A stretch of DNA of 64,000 bases, from NCBI RefSeq assembly GCF_023380205.1, contig NZ_CP093361.1, positions 248,001-312,000 of the forward strand. The letters run 5' to 3'. The DNA comes from Nicoliella spurrieriana (GTDB lineage: Bacteria > Bacillota > Bacilli > Lactobacillales > Lactobacillaceae). This document shows positions 57,280 through 64,000 of this stretch, piece after piece. The position numbers were made by a program, and so were the translations under genes. Position 1 is the first letter of the stretch; each line of letters begins with the position of its first letter. The notes under the pieces are model-generated. The model was given only the letters and a program-made list of their open reading frames with translations, was not told where the DNA came from and did no database searches.

Positions 57280-57315
57280 AAAAAAGCATTAATTTCACTT
57301 AAGAAATTAATGCTT
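57280..57315 (-). terminator. Terminator after the Spx-like gene
   Basis: AAGCATTAATTTC and GAAATTAATGCTT around a 6-base loop, then a T run on the minus strand. Confidence 0.9.
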
Positions 57316-57332
57316 ATGGTTAAACTACGGAA

Positions 57333-57731
57333 CTAGGCGCCCAATTGAGCCTCTAATTGACGTAATTCAGCTTCTCTAACCTTACGTGGTAAGAAGCGAC
57401 GAATTTCTTCTTCGTTATAGCCAACTTCTAGGCGTTTATCATCAAAGATGATTGGACGTCTGATTAAATCAGGGTATTTCACAACTAACTTAATTAATTG
57501 TGAAACTGATAAGTCATCTAAGTTGAGGTTTAGCTTTTTAAAGATATTAGATCTAGTGGAAATAATGTCTTCGCTTCCATTTTCAGTTAGGCGAAGAATT
57601 TGTTTTACTTCGTCGGCGTTTAATGGATTAGAATTGATATTACGTTCCTTAAATGGAATATCGTGTTCCTTAAGCCAAGCACGAGCTTTGCGACTTGATG
57701 CACTACTAGGTGCTACATAAAGATTTAACAT
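57333..57731 (-). CDS. Spx/ArsC-family protein lacking the redox CxxC
   Basis: A 132-residue protein of exact Spx length: LNLYVAPSSASSRKARAWLKEHDIPFKERN, then SEDIISTRSNIFKKLNLNLDDLS, and RRPIIFDDKRLEVGYNEEEIRRFLP, the RNA polymerase alpha-binding fold. In Spx the N-terminus has Cys10 and Cys13 as a disulfide switch; here both are Ser (PSSASS). The ATG at 57731, 9 bases after AAGGAG, gives the right numbering. It should still bind RNA polymerase but cannot sense oxidation by CxxC. Lactobacilli often carry several Spx paralogues. Confidence 0.88.
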   Translation of the reverse strand: MLNLYVAPSSASSRKARAWLKEHDIPFKERNINSNPLNADEVKQILRLTENGSEDIISTRSNIFKKLNLNLDDLSVSQLIKLVVKYPDLIRRPIIFDDKRLEVGYNEEEIRRFLPRKVREAELRQLEAQLGA

Positions 57732-57808
57732 GAACATCCACTCCTTTAAGTGTATTGGATATATCGACGATTATGAGAAAATAGGTGTACTTACTCATAA
57801 TCATTTTT

Positions 57809-57836
57809 ATATTATCATAGATTCGTGGATAGTCAA
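57809..57836 (-). promoter_or_regulatory. Promoter of the Spx-like gene
   Basis: TTGACT and TAATAT at 16-base spacing on the minus strand, about 80 bases upstream of the start. Confidence 0.6.
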
Positions 57837-57930
57837 GCCAATCCAGCGTTTAATTCACCAAAATTGGCTTTTTCTTAAGTAATATGGTGCAAACAATTTA
57901 AGACTGCTTCAAATATCACGTAGGAAAGAA

Positions 57931-57959
57931 TTTACATTAAAGTTAATTCAGCTTATAAT
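57931..57959 (+). promoter_or_regulatory. Promoter of the 5'-nucleotidase gene
   Basis: TTTACA and TATAAT at 17-base spacing, about 40 bases upstream of the ATG. Confidence 0.7.
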
Positions 57960-57997
57960 TTGAACTAACTAAACATTAATGTAATAGAGGTGTGTGT

Positions 57998-59551
57998 ATG
58001 AAATTAACGATTCTATCCACAAGTGACACCCATGGGTTCATCGAACCCACTAACTACGTTAGTGCCACAAATGATAAACCGTTCGGCTTAGAACGAGCGG
58101 CCGCGTGCATTAACAAATTACAAACCGAAAATGATAATACCATTACCATCGATAATGGTGACTACTTAGAAGGTTCTCCATTAGCTTATTACATCGCAAA
58201 AATTAAAAAACAATCTGGTCCTGATCAAATCGACCATGCGTTTAACATGGTTAATTATGATTACGGAATATTAGGTAACCATGAATTTAACTACGGATTA
58301 GAGTACATGCAGTCTTCAATCCATAATACTGACCGACAAATCCTTTGTGCTAACATCGTTGACCAAAACGACGAGCACGTGTTAGGCGCACCGTATGCGA
58401 TTCAAACCATTAATGGAATTAACGTCGGGATCATTGGCATGACGACTAGGGGAGCTACCAAATGGGAATCATCAGAAAACATCATTGGCCTAAAGTTTTT
58501 GTCAGTTGCAGAAACCGCTAAAAAGTACGTCCCCATTGTCCGCCAGAAGGCAGATATCGTAATCGTCGCTTACCACGGTGGATTCGAACGCAATAGTGAG
58601 GGCGTCGCTACCGAACCGCTAGAGGACTCTGAAAACGAAAGCTACGCTATGTTAAGGGATGTGCCAGGAATTGATGCGTTGGTTACTGGCCATCAACACC
58701 GTAAAATTGCTGAAAAGTTATTTAACGTCCCCGTCACCCAGCCGGGCCACCGCGGTGAATTTGTTGGTAAGATTGATTTAGACATCCAACACGTTGGTGA
58801 TCGGTATCAAGTCGTCGATAGCGATGCCCAGTTAGTTAAAACCGCAGATTATGCCCCAGATCAACAAATCAAAGAATACATTAAACCACTTAGTAACAAG
58901 GTTAACCACTGGTTAGACGAACCACTATCTAAGATTGATGGCTCCCTTTACTTTGCCGATGCGTTTGATGCCCGCATCAATAAGACCAGCTTCATCGAAT
59001 TCATCCAGAAGGTGCAGATGGAGACGATGGGCGTCGATATTTCAGCTACCGCCCTATTTAATAATGAAGCGCATGGATTTGAAAATCCAATTACCATGCG
59101 TAATATTATGACTAACTACGTGTATCCCAATAAACTAGCTGCCCTAGAAATCAGTGGTGCGGACCTTAAAGCTGCCATGGAAATTAGTGCGAAATACTTT
59201 GCAATTAAGGACCATCAAATTGCCGTCAACGAGGCGTTTGTTTATCCAAAGGCAAGGCATTATAATTACGACATGTACGAAGGGGTTGACTACACCATTA
59301 AGGTTAGCAACCCCGTTGGTCACCGCATTATGAATTTAACTTACCATGGCCAACCGGTGCACCCTGATCAAAAATTAAAAATCGCTTTAAATCAATACCG
59401 TGCATCCGGTGGTGGTCACTTCCCGATGTTCAGTAATGATAAGGTAATTGCCAAGGATTCAGTCATGATGAGCCAATTAATCGCTAACTACCTGCGTAAG
59501 CATCCTTATATTAAGGCTACTAATAATCATAACTTCCACGTTGTGGAGTAA
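57998..59551 (+). CDS. Cytoplasmic 5'-nucleotidase/2',3'-cyclic phosphodiesterase family
   Basis: A 517-residue protein with two domains. The metallophosphoesterase part has STSDTHG, DNGDYLEGS, GNHEFNYG, AYHGG and GHQHRK; the C-terminal nucleotide-recognition domain includes NEAHGF, ITMRNIMTNYVYPNKLA and NQYRASGGGHFPMF. There is no signal peptide or wall anchor, unlike most UshA/CpdB homologues, so it likely acts inside the cell. ATG 57998 follows GAGGTG. It fits the nucleoside salvage theme. Confidence 0.9.
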   Translation: MKLTILSTSDTHGFIEPTNYVSATNDKPFGLERAAACINKLQTENDNTITIDNGDYLEGSPLAYYIAKIKKQSGPDQIDHAFNMVNYDYGILGNHEFNYGLEYMQSSIHNTDRQILCANIVDQNDEHVLGAPYAIQTINGINVGIIGMTTRGATKWESSENIIGLKFLSVAETAKKYVPIVRQKADIVIVAYHGGFERNSEGVATEPLEDSENESYAMLRDVPGIDALVTGHQHRKIAEKLFNVPVTQPGHRGEFVGKIDLDIQHVGDRYQVVDSDAQLVKTADYAPDQQIKEYIKPLSNKVNHWLDEPLSKIDGSLYFADAFDARINKTSFIEFIQKVQMETMGVDISATALFNNEAHGFENPITMRNIMTNYVYPNKLAALEISGADLKAAMEISAKYFAIKDHQIAVNEAFVYPKARHYNYDMYEGVDYTIKVSNPVGHRIMNLTYHGQPVHPDQKLKIALNQYRASGGGHFPMFSNDKVIAKDSVMMSQLIANYLRKHPYIKATNNHNFHVVE

Positions 59552-59594
59552 AAAAATAAGGAATCATAATCAATGGATTATGGTTCCTTATTTT
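59552..59594. terminator. Bidirectional terminator
   Basis: AAATAAGGAATCATAATC and GATTATGGTTCCTTATTT around 4 bases, overlapping the end of the convergent RNase Y-like gene. Confidence 0.9.
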
Positions 59595-61185
59595 ATTTAG
59601 TGGCATTGGCATAGCGTCGCCGCTTTTGATTATAGCCAACGTATTGAATTACATTTAATTTGCGAATTGCAGTCACTTTGATTTTTCCCGGGTAAGTTAA
59701 GTCGTTTTCAATTTGTGCTTGAACGTGCTTAGTCATATCCGACATATCATGATCGTTTAACCGCTTAGGATCAACAATAATCCGAATCTCACGGCCAGCC
59801 TGAATTGCGTAACTCTCTTTTACACCCGGCTGGGTATCAGCAATTTTTTCAAGATTCTTAAGGCGACTTACGTATTCCTCAACCGATTCACTTCTGGCTC
59901 CTGGTCGGGCACCAGAAATAGCATCAGAAGTCGAAATCAGCGTAGCAATCAAGCTAATCGGTTCCACATCACCATGATGGGCAGCAATTGCGTTGACAAC
60001 GATTGGCTCCTCATGGTAGGTTTCAGCAATTTTAACCCCTAGTTCAACGTGGGTCCCCTCAACTTCGTGGTCAATCGCCTTACCAATATCATGAAGCATC
60101 CCGGCCCGTCTTGCTAGCCGGGGGTTTAACCCCAGTTCACTAGCAATCACTCCGGCGAGTTGGGCCACTTCAATTGAATGGTAAAGGACATTCTGCCCGT
60201 AACTAGTCCGGAACTTCAAACGACCAATGATCTTCATTAAATCAGGATGCATTGCCCCTAAGTGCAGTGAAAGCACCACGTCTTCACCAGTTTCACGCAG
60301 TTCATCGTTAACATCTTGCCTAGCGTTATTGACCTGGGTTTCAATGTTAGCGTTATTAATTTGGCGTGAGACAATCAAGGCGTTCAACGCCCTCCGAACC
60401 ACTTCCCGTCGGATTGGATCGTGGGTCACAATGTGTAACGTTAAAAAGTCATCCGGGTCAAAAATCAGGCCCGTTCCGGTCAACGTTTCAATTAACCGCA
60501 GGTGCTGCTCATCGTGACTTAATAGCCGATTGCGAATTTCAGCTGATGGGATGTTGACGTTACGTTCAATGTGGCTTCTAGGAACATCTTCAGGTCCGCG
60601 CTGAATGGCTTCAATAATGACGTTATCAGCAATTCGATTGGCATACGTCTCAGTGGACTCACCAAGGTATTTAACCTCAATGTCACGTTCCCTTCGAAGT
60701 TGCTGTGCCGTTTCGTCCAAGACCATTTGCTTAACGGTATTATCGTCTAATTGACTTTGCTCATTTAGAATCTGATGGCGGTGCACAACCAATTGATCAG
60801 CTTGAATAATGGTTTGCTTAACAAACGCCCGATTTTTGGCATTCAAATCCTTAATTTCATTATAACGGCGTTCATCGTCATCGATACGACTACTTAATTG
60901 TTTTAAGTAATCGGCATGTTGACGAATCCGCGTTTCGCGGGTTTGATTATCGGTAATCTGGGTCGCCAAATCCTCGGTAATTGTCCGTTCATAATCGGCA
61001 GTCCGAGCTTGATTCTGGCTAATTACCTGCTGCTTTTTACTTTTGATTTCAGCCAAACGCTCGTCAAGATATTGCCTTGCCCTACGCTTTGCATTCGCCA
61101 GTTTTTTAGCAGTTTGTTTGTTGCTAGTAATGACTCCACAGCCCACTCCGGCAATCATCATTACTAATGCGACTAATGGATACAA
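59593..61185 (-). CDS. Divergent RNase Y-like protein (HD domain, degenerate KH)
   Basis: A 530-residue protein with the RNase Y layout: one N-terminal helix, a long charged coiled coil (to about residue 190), a KH-like region, and an HD domain with RRAGMLHDIGKAIDHEVEGTH and AIAAHHGD. The end also matches (PGVKESYAIQAGREIRIIV ... YPGKIKVTAIR). The KH GREGRNIR loop reads SHDEQHLR, so the RNA-binding GxxG is lost, and the coil is less conserved than usual. This may be a second RNase Y paralogue with changed RNA recognition, or the sole one. TTG 61185 follows GGAGGG. Confidence 0.88.
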   Translation of the reverse strand: MYPLVALVMMIAGVGCGVITSNKQTAKKLANAKRRARQYLDERLAEIKSKKQQVISQNQARTADYERTITEDLATQITDNQTRETRIRQHADYLKQLSSRIDDDERRYNEIKDLNAKNRAFVKQTIIQADQLVVHRHQILNEQSQLDDNTVKQMVLDETAQQLRRERDIEVKYLGESTETYANRIADNVIIEAIQRGPEDVPRSHIERNVNIPSAEIRNRLLSHDEQHLRLIETLTGTGLIFDPDDFLTLHIVTHDPIRREVVRRALNALIVSRQINNANIETQVNNARQDVNDELRETGEDVVLSLHLGAMHPDLMKIIGRLKFRTSYGQNVLYHSIEVAQLAGVIASELGLNPRLARRAGMLHDIGKAIDHEVEGTHVELGVKIAETYHEEPIVVNAIAAHHGDVEPISLIATLISTSDAISGARPGARSESVEEYVSRLKNLEKIADTQPGVKESYAIQAGREIRIIVDPKRLNDHDMSDMTKHVQAQIENDLTYPGKIKVTAIRKLNVIQYVGYNQKRRRYANATK

Positions 61186-61235
61186 CGAATTTTCCCTCCC
61201 TTCAATTTAAATTCTTCTATCTTATGATAACATAA

Positions 61236-61919
61236 TTATTTAGTGATTGAGTCCAATAATTGGTAAAGAACGGTCTTATTTTGGGCGTCAATATCCACAG
61301 CAGCAATTTGTTCGGGAGTTTGTTGAACGGCATTCGGTGCATTCGTAGCAGCTAGATAGTCATGATCAAAATCAATTAGCGGGCCTAGGTTTTCGGCCTT
61401 CATTTCGAAGTGAAATTGCAGTCCAATGATATTGTTGCCCAACATGAAACCTTGGTTTAGCGTCATTGAGTTCGTAAATAACCGTTTTGCATCCGGTGGC
61501 AACGTAAATTGTTGGCCATGCCAGTGCAACACCGTCAACGTCTCAGGTAATGCTAATGGACTTTGCTGATCAGCTTGAACGGGGAACCAGCCGATTTCAG
61601 TTACGGGAATATTACTGATCCGGCCCCCAAACGCTAGTGCAATTTGTTGAGCTCCCAAGCATACCCCGAAAATGGGCTTGTTTGCTTCATGGGCGCGGTG
61701 AATTAAGTCTCGTTCAGATTGTAGCCATGGGTCACTATCGGTAGCACTATTACCACCCCCCATGATTACCAGGAGGTCGAATTGATCAGCACGAATCCGA
61801 TCCAATAATGCCCCTCGATCAGGCCGGAGGAGCAACACATCGTATTGATTATCTTCCGCCCAATCCTGGATTAATCCGGGCCCTTCGACCTCGTTATGTT
61901 GTAAAATTATCATTTTCAT
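61236..61919 (-). CDS. Class I glutamine amidotransferase
   Basis: A 227-residue GATase1 protein with the nucleophile GVCLGAQQIALAFGG, HWHGQQF and a late FHFEM His-x-Glu. An early MGGGNSATD matches the GMP-synthase-like amidotransferase subgroup. No synthetase partner is nearby, so the acceptor is unknown; annotated homologues are often described as putative GMP synthase glutamine amidotransferases. Confidence 0.88.
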   Translation of the reverse strand: MKMIILQHNEVEGPGLIQDWAEDNQYDVLLLRPDRGALLDRIRADQFDLLVIMGGGNSATDSDPWLQSERDLIHRAHEANKPIFGVCLGAQQIALAFGGRISNIPVTEIGWFPVQADQQSPLALPETLTVLHWHGQQFTLPPDAKRLFTNSMTLNQGFMLGNNIIGLQFHFEMKAENLGPLIDFDHDYLAATNAPNAVQQTPEQIAAVDIDAQNKTVLYQLLDSITK

Positions 61920-62053
61920 TATTAATAACCTTCTTTAGTTAAATTCATCTATCCTAATTATAACTAAAATTCTAGAGCAGGTCGATTACTTGGCCCGTTC
62001 TAGTATTCAGAACGCCATTTTGGCTGTATAATTATACTGAAGGAGTGATTTTT

Positions 62054-62494
62054 ATGTTATCTATTTTCGGTCAACGACTGCGGGCCTTGAGGCGCGGGCG
62101 CAATTTAACCCAAAGCCAACTAGCAGCCGCATTGAATAACCAATTCGATGCCAAACCACATCCAAATACGGAAGCCCAATTGGGTAAATGGGAGTTGGGT
62201 TTAAGGTCCCCTTCAATTCCAGAATTAATCAAATTAGCCACGTTTTTCAACGTCAGCATTGATTTTCTAGTGGGCCGTAATGACGATAATATTAAGGATG
62301 TTGCTCGTGAACTAATCAGCGCTAGTGAACTGCAATTTAACGCCACTCCGCTCGATCGGAATGATAAACGGGAAATCTTCGAACTAATCCATGCCTACTT
62401 ATTAGGTAAGGAGGGGCGTAATCATCGCCACGTGGCCAATCACAAACAACAAGAAGAACTAAGGTTAGACTTCGGCCCCCAGCCAAAAAAGTAG
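62054..62494 (+). CDS. XRE-family HTH regulator
   Basis: A 146-residue protein with an N-terminal HTH (LRRGRNLTQSQLAAALNNQFD ... NTEAQLGKWELGLRSPSIPELIKLATFFNVSIDFLVGR) and a charged helical tail. The ATG at 62054 follows GGAGTG. The methyltransferase gene begins 12 bases after its stop, so the two form an operon. A TATAAT at 62027-62032 lies upstream. The target is unknown. Confidence 0.88.
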   Translation: MLSIFGQRLRALRRGRNLTQSQLAAALNNQFDAKPHPNTEAQLGKWELGLRSPSIPELIKLATFFNVSIDFLVGRNDDNIKDVARELISASELQFNATPLDRNDKREIFELIHAYLLGKEGRNHRHVANHKQQEELRLDFGPQPKK

Positions 62495-62506
62495 GGAGGA
62501 ATTTTT

Positions 62507-63349
62507 ATCAACCGCAAAAAACTACTGAAACAGCTCCGTAAAAATCACCAAATTAAGCATCACCCAGCATATATCGAACAACTAAAACAATTTGCCGAAC
62601 TATTCAGCGATTTTGGTGAAATTAAATTTCTAATTAACAATATCATCATGAGTGATAAACTGCTCAGTAACGGTAATTTGCCCCAGGATCTGCCTAATTT
62701 ATTGCTTCCTGATAACATCCAAGACACCATTTTTAAAGCGGTCAACAACCAGTTTCCGGCCGATAGTAGCGAGGGTGATCGCCTCTGGGAACGATACTCA
62801 AACGCACTGCCTAAGCTCGATAAGCAACTACGATCATTTCGGGACTACTTAGAAACCCAATATGGAATGTGGGCCTACATTTCCGCACCGTTTACCAAGG
62901 CGATTGCTGATTTTGTTGGTAATGACCACGTTTTAGAGGTCATGGCGGGCAATGGTTATATTTCAAAGGGCCTCCGGAATAATAACGTGAACGTAGTTGC
63001 TACCGATAGTTTAGAATGGGTGCAGGAGAACGAAACTGGCAAACACCTGGTCACTAACGTTGAAAAATTGGATGCCATGGCTGCTTTTCACAAGTATGAA
63101 TCATCAGTCGATACGATCATCATGTGTTGGTCTCCGGATGGCGTGCCAATTGATTGGGAGCTACTGCAGGCAATTCGTCAATCCCCTCGTGATATTCGAC
63201 TAATCGTTATTGGTGAAAAAAATGGTGCTACTAATTCCAAGGCGTTTTGGGAGCATGCCCAATTTGTGGACTTAGCTGCTGCTAAGCAACTGAATGTCCA
63301 CCACCAACCATTCGATTTAATTCATGATCAGCTCTACGTCGTAAAATAA
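62507..63349 (+). CDS. SAM-dependent methyltransferase-like protein; probable ATC start
   Basis: A class I methyltransferase fold: VLEVMAGNGYISKGL is the SAM loop, VVATDSLEW the acidic second strand and IIMCWSPDG the fourth. GGGAGG lies 7 bases before ATC at 62507, and the frame upstream of that closes at the XRE stop, with no ATG, GTG or TTG. The first canonical in-frame codon, ATG 62648, has no ribosome site, and the 47 residues before it (NRKKLLKQLRKNHQIKHHPA...) look like true coding sequence. From ATC the protein has 280 residues. Substrate unknown; operon with the XRE gene. Confidence 0.82.
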   Translation: MNRKKLLKQLRKNHQIKHHPAYIEQLKQFAELFSDFGEIKFLINNIIMSDKLLSNGNLPQDLPNLLLPDNIQDTIFKAVNNQFPADSSEGDRLWERYSNALPKLDKQLRSFRDYLETQYGMWAYISAPFTKAIADFVGNDHVLEVMAGNGYISKGLRNNNVNVVATDSLEWVQENETGKHLVTNVEKLDAMAAFHKYESSVDTIIMCWSPDGVPIDWELLQAIRQSPRDIRLIVIGEKNGATNSKAFWEHAQFVDLAAAKQLNVHHQPFDLIHDQLYVVK

Positions 63350-63387
63350 AAACCTTGTCGTGCAATGATTTGCATGACAAGGTTTTT
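63346..63387. terminator. Bidirectional terminator
   Basis: AAAACCTTGTC and GACAAGGTTTT with an inner TGCA/TTGCA pair, between convergent genes. Confidence 0.9.
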
Positions 63388-63389
63388 GC

Positions 63390-63872
63390 TTATTTGGTTT
63401 CAGCAGCTTCTTCTTCACCCGCTGTAAAATTAGCATCAATTTTATTAAGTTGGTCTTGCGTCCACTCCACAAATCGAGTCGTCATTGCAGGCGTTTGTTT
63501 AACAAAGTCATCCGCAGCAGCAGCTTCATCAATTCTTAACTTTGAGCGATTCACATCGGGTGATTCTACGATCATATATACGTTAATGGGTTTAACCCCA
63601 TCACCAGCCATAATCTTACTAGTGGCCTTAATATTATCAAACGGCAAATTAATGACCCCCGTTTCTAATTTAAAAACGGTATCAGCATCATCAACGATTA
63701 GCCGCGCTTGAGCAATTTGATCCGCATTGATTTGTTCGGTAATAAACTGTACCAATGGGGTCAATGCCTTCTGTAAATCAGCCTCTAATGCTTTTCGGTT
63801 CATTGTAAAATTAGTGGCAGCGTATTGTTCATTAGTTACTTGCTCAATAAATTCGTCTACATCCATTTTCAT
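63390..63872 (-). CDS. Hypothetical cytoplasmic protein
   Basis: A 160-residue acidic soluble protein (MKMDVDEFIEQVTNEQYAA...), with mixed helix and strand and an Ala/Glu-rich C-terminus. The ATG at 63872 follows AGGTG by 6 bases. It begins just past the stop of the next gene upstream, so they are cotranscribed. I do not recognise the family. Confidence 0.72.
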   Translation of the reverse strand: MKMDVDEFIEQVTNEQYAATNFTMNRKALEADLQKALTPLVQFITEQINADQIAQARLIVDDADTVFKLETGVINLPFDNIKATSKIMAGDGVKPINVYMIVESPDVNRSKLRIDEAAAADDFVKQTPAMTTRFVEWTQDQLNKIDANFTAGEEEAAETK

Positions 63873-63881
63873 TTTTAACAC

Positions 63882-64000
63882 CTACTTTGATTTTTGATTT
63901 TGCTTTAATCGCTTCTCAACGCGCCGCTTCGAGTTCTTAAATACCATCTGAAACCAAACCACGTTGACTACGATTCCAAGGGCGCCCAATAATAGGTTAA
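63882..64000 (-). CDS. C-terminal end of a small membrane protein (partial)
   Basis: The last 38 residues of a protein that enters from beyond the right edge: a hydrophobic segment (LLLGALGIVVNVVWFQMVF) followed by a basic tail (KNSKRRVEKRLKQNQKSK) and TAG at 63882-63884. The stop is 9 bases before the start of the hypothetical gene downstream. Function unknown. Confidence 0.6.
   Translation of the reverse strand, partial: NLLLGALGIVVNVVWFQMVFKNSKRRVEKRLKQNQKSK

Overview
The window is 64 kb of a low-GC Gram-positive chromosome, most likely from the family Lactobacillaceae. The support is Shine-Dalgarno sites of the AAGGAGG type before nearly every gene, frequent TTG starts, Met and Tyr T-box leaders, lipoteichoic acid synthase, a LysM/aggregation-promoting-factor wall hydrolase and many lactobacillus-type surface proteins. 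A levansucrase (GH68) next to a GH32 fructanase, plus a zinc alcohol dehydrogenase, suggests a fructose- or sucrose-rich niche such as flowers, insects or sourdough. Apilactobacillus or Fructilactobacillus-like is an inference, not proof. I saw no insertion sequence, prophage, CRISPR array, rRNA or tRNA gene.

Layout. 1-2.7 kb: a serine-rich CAP-domain surface protein cut by the left edge, and a membrane-tethered XRE regulator. 2.8-5.1 kb: an operon of a phosphopentomutase-like pseudoenzyme and a NupC nucleoside transporter. 5.3-8.8 kb: GDSL esterase, LysR regulator and a MacB-type ABC exporter. 9-13.8 kb: GNAT, TetR/MFS pair and a large secreted protein. 13.9-21.2 kb: RlmD, a broken small membrane gene, a TetR-controlled ABC exporter with two perfect operators, a tyrosine phosphatase, a hydrolase and DedA. 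21.3-24.4 kb: a possible structured RNA and the metQNI methionine importer under a Met T-box. 24.5-28.5 kb: levansucrase and fructanase. 28.7-33.1 kb: a zinc-ribbon acidic protein and purine genes purB, purA, guaC with a PurBox. 33.2-35.5 kb: an AT-rich accessory island holding a structured RNA candidate, a decayed ORF and two unknown secreted or membrane proteins. 35.6-47.4 kb: quinone-reductase-like protein, LysM wall protein, alcohol dehydrogenase, NhaC under a Tyr T-box, terC-trxA, GH73, CorA, MMPL, MerR and NlpC/P60. 47.5-64 kb: phosphatase, a stand-alone ATP-cone protein, LtaS, K+ channel, ferredoxin-NADP reductase, DUF915, XRE, PrsW, nucleoside hydrolase, HAD, a cysteine-less Spx, 5'-nucleotidase, a divergent RNase Y, a GATase, XRE plus methyltransferase, and two unknown genes.

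The genes support scavenging (methionine, probably tyrosine, nucleosides and purines), extracellular fructan metabolism and wall upkeep. Nucleoside salvage recurs as NupC, nucleoside hydrolase, 5'-nucleotidase and GMP reductase.

The most unusual signal is that at least four genes have a strong Shine-Dalgarno sequence followed by ATC where ATG is expected, with no better in-frame start. One of them, the LysM wall protein, has no ATG, GTG or TTG codon usable as a start and would be missed by standard gene finders. Several proteins also look like family members stripped of key residues: a phosphopentomutase without its metal ligands, an Spx without its CxxC, and an RNase Y without the KH GxxG loop.
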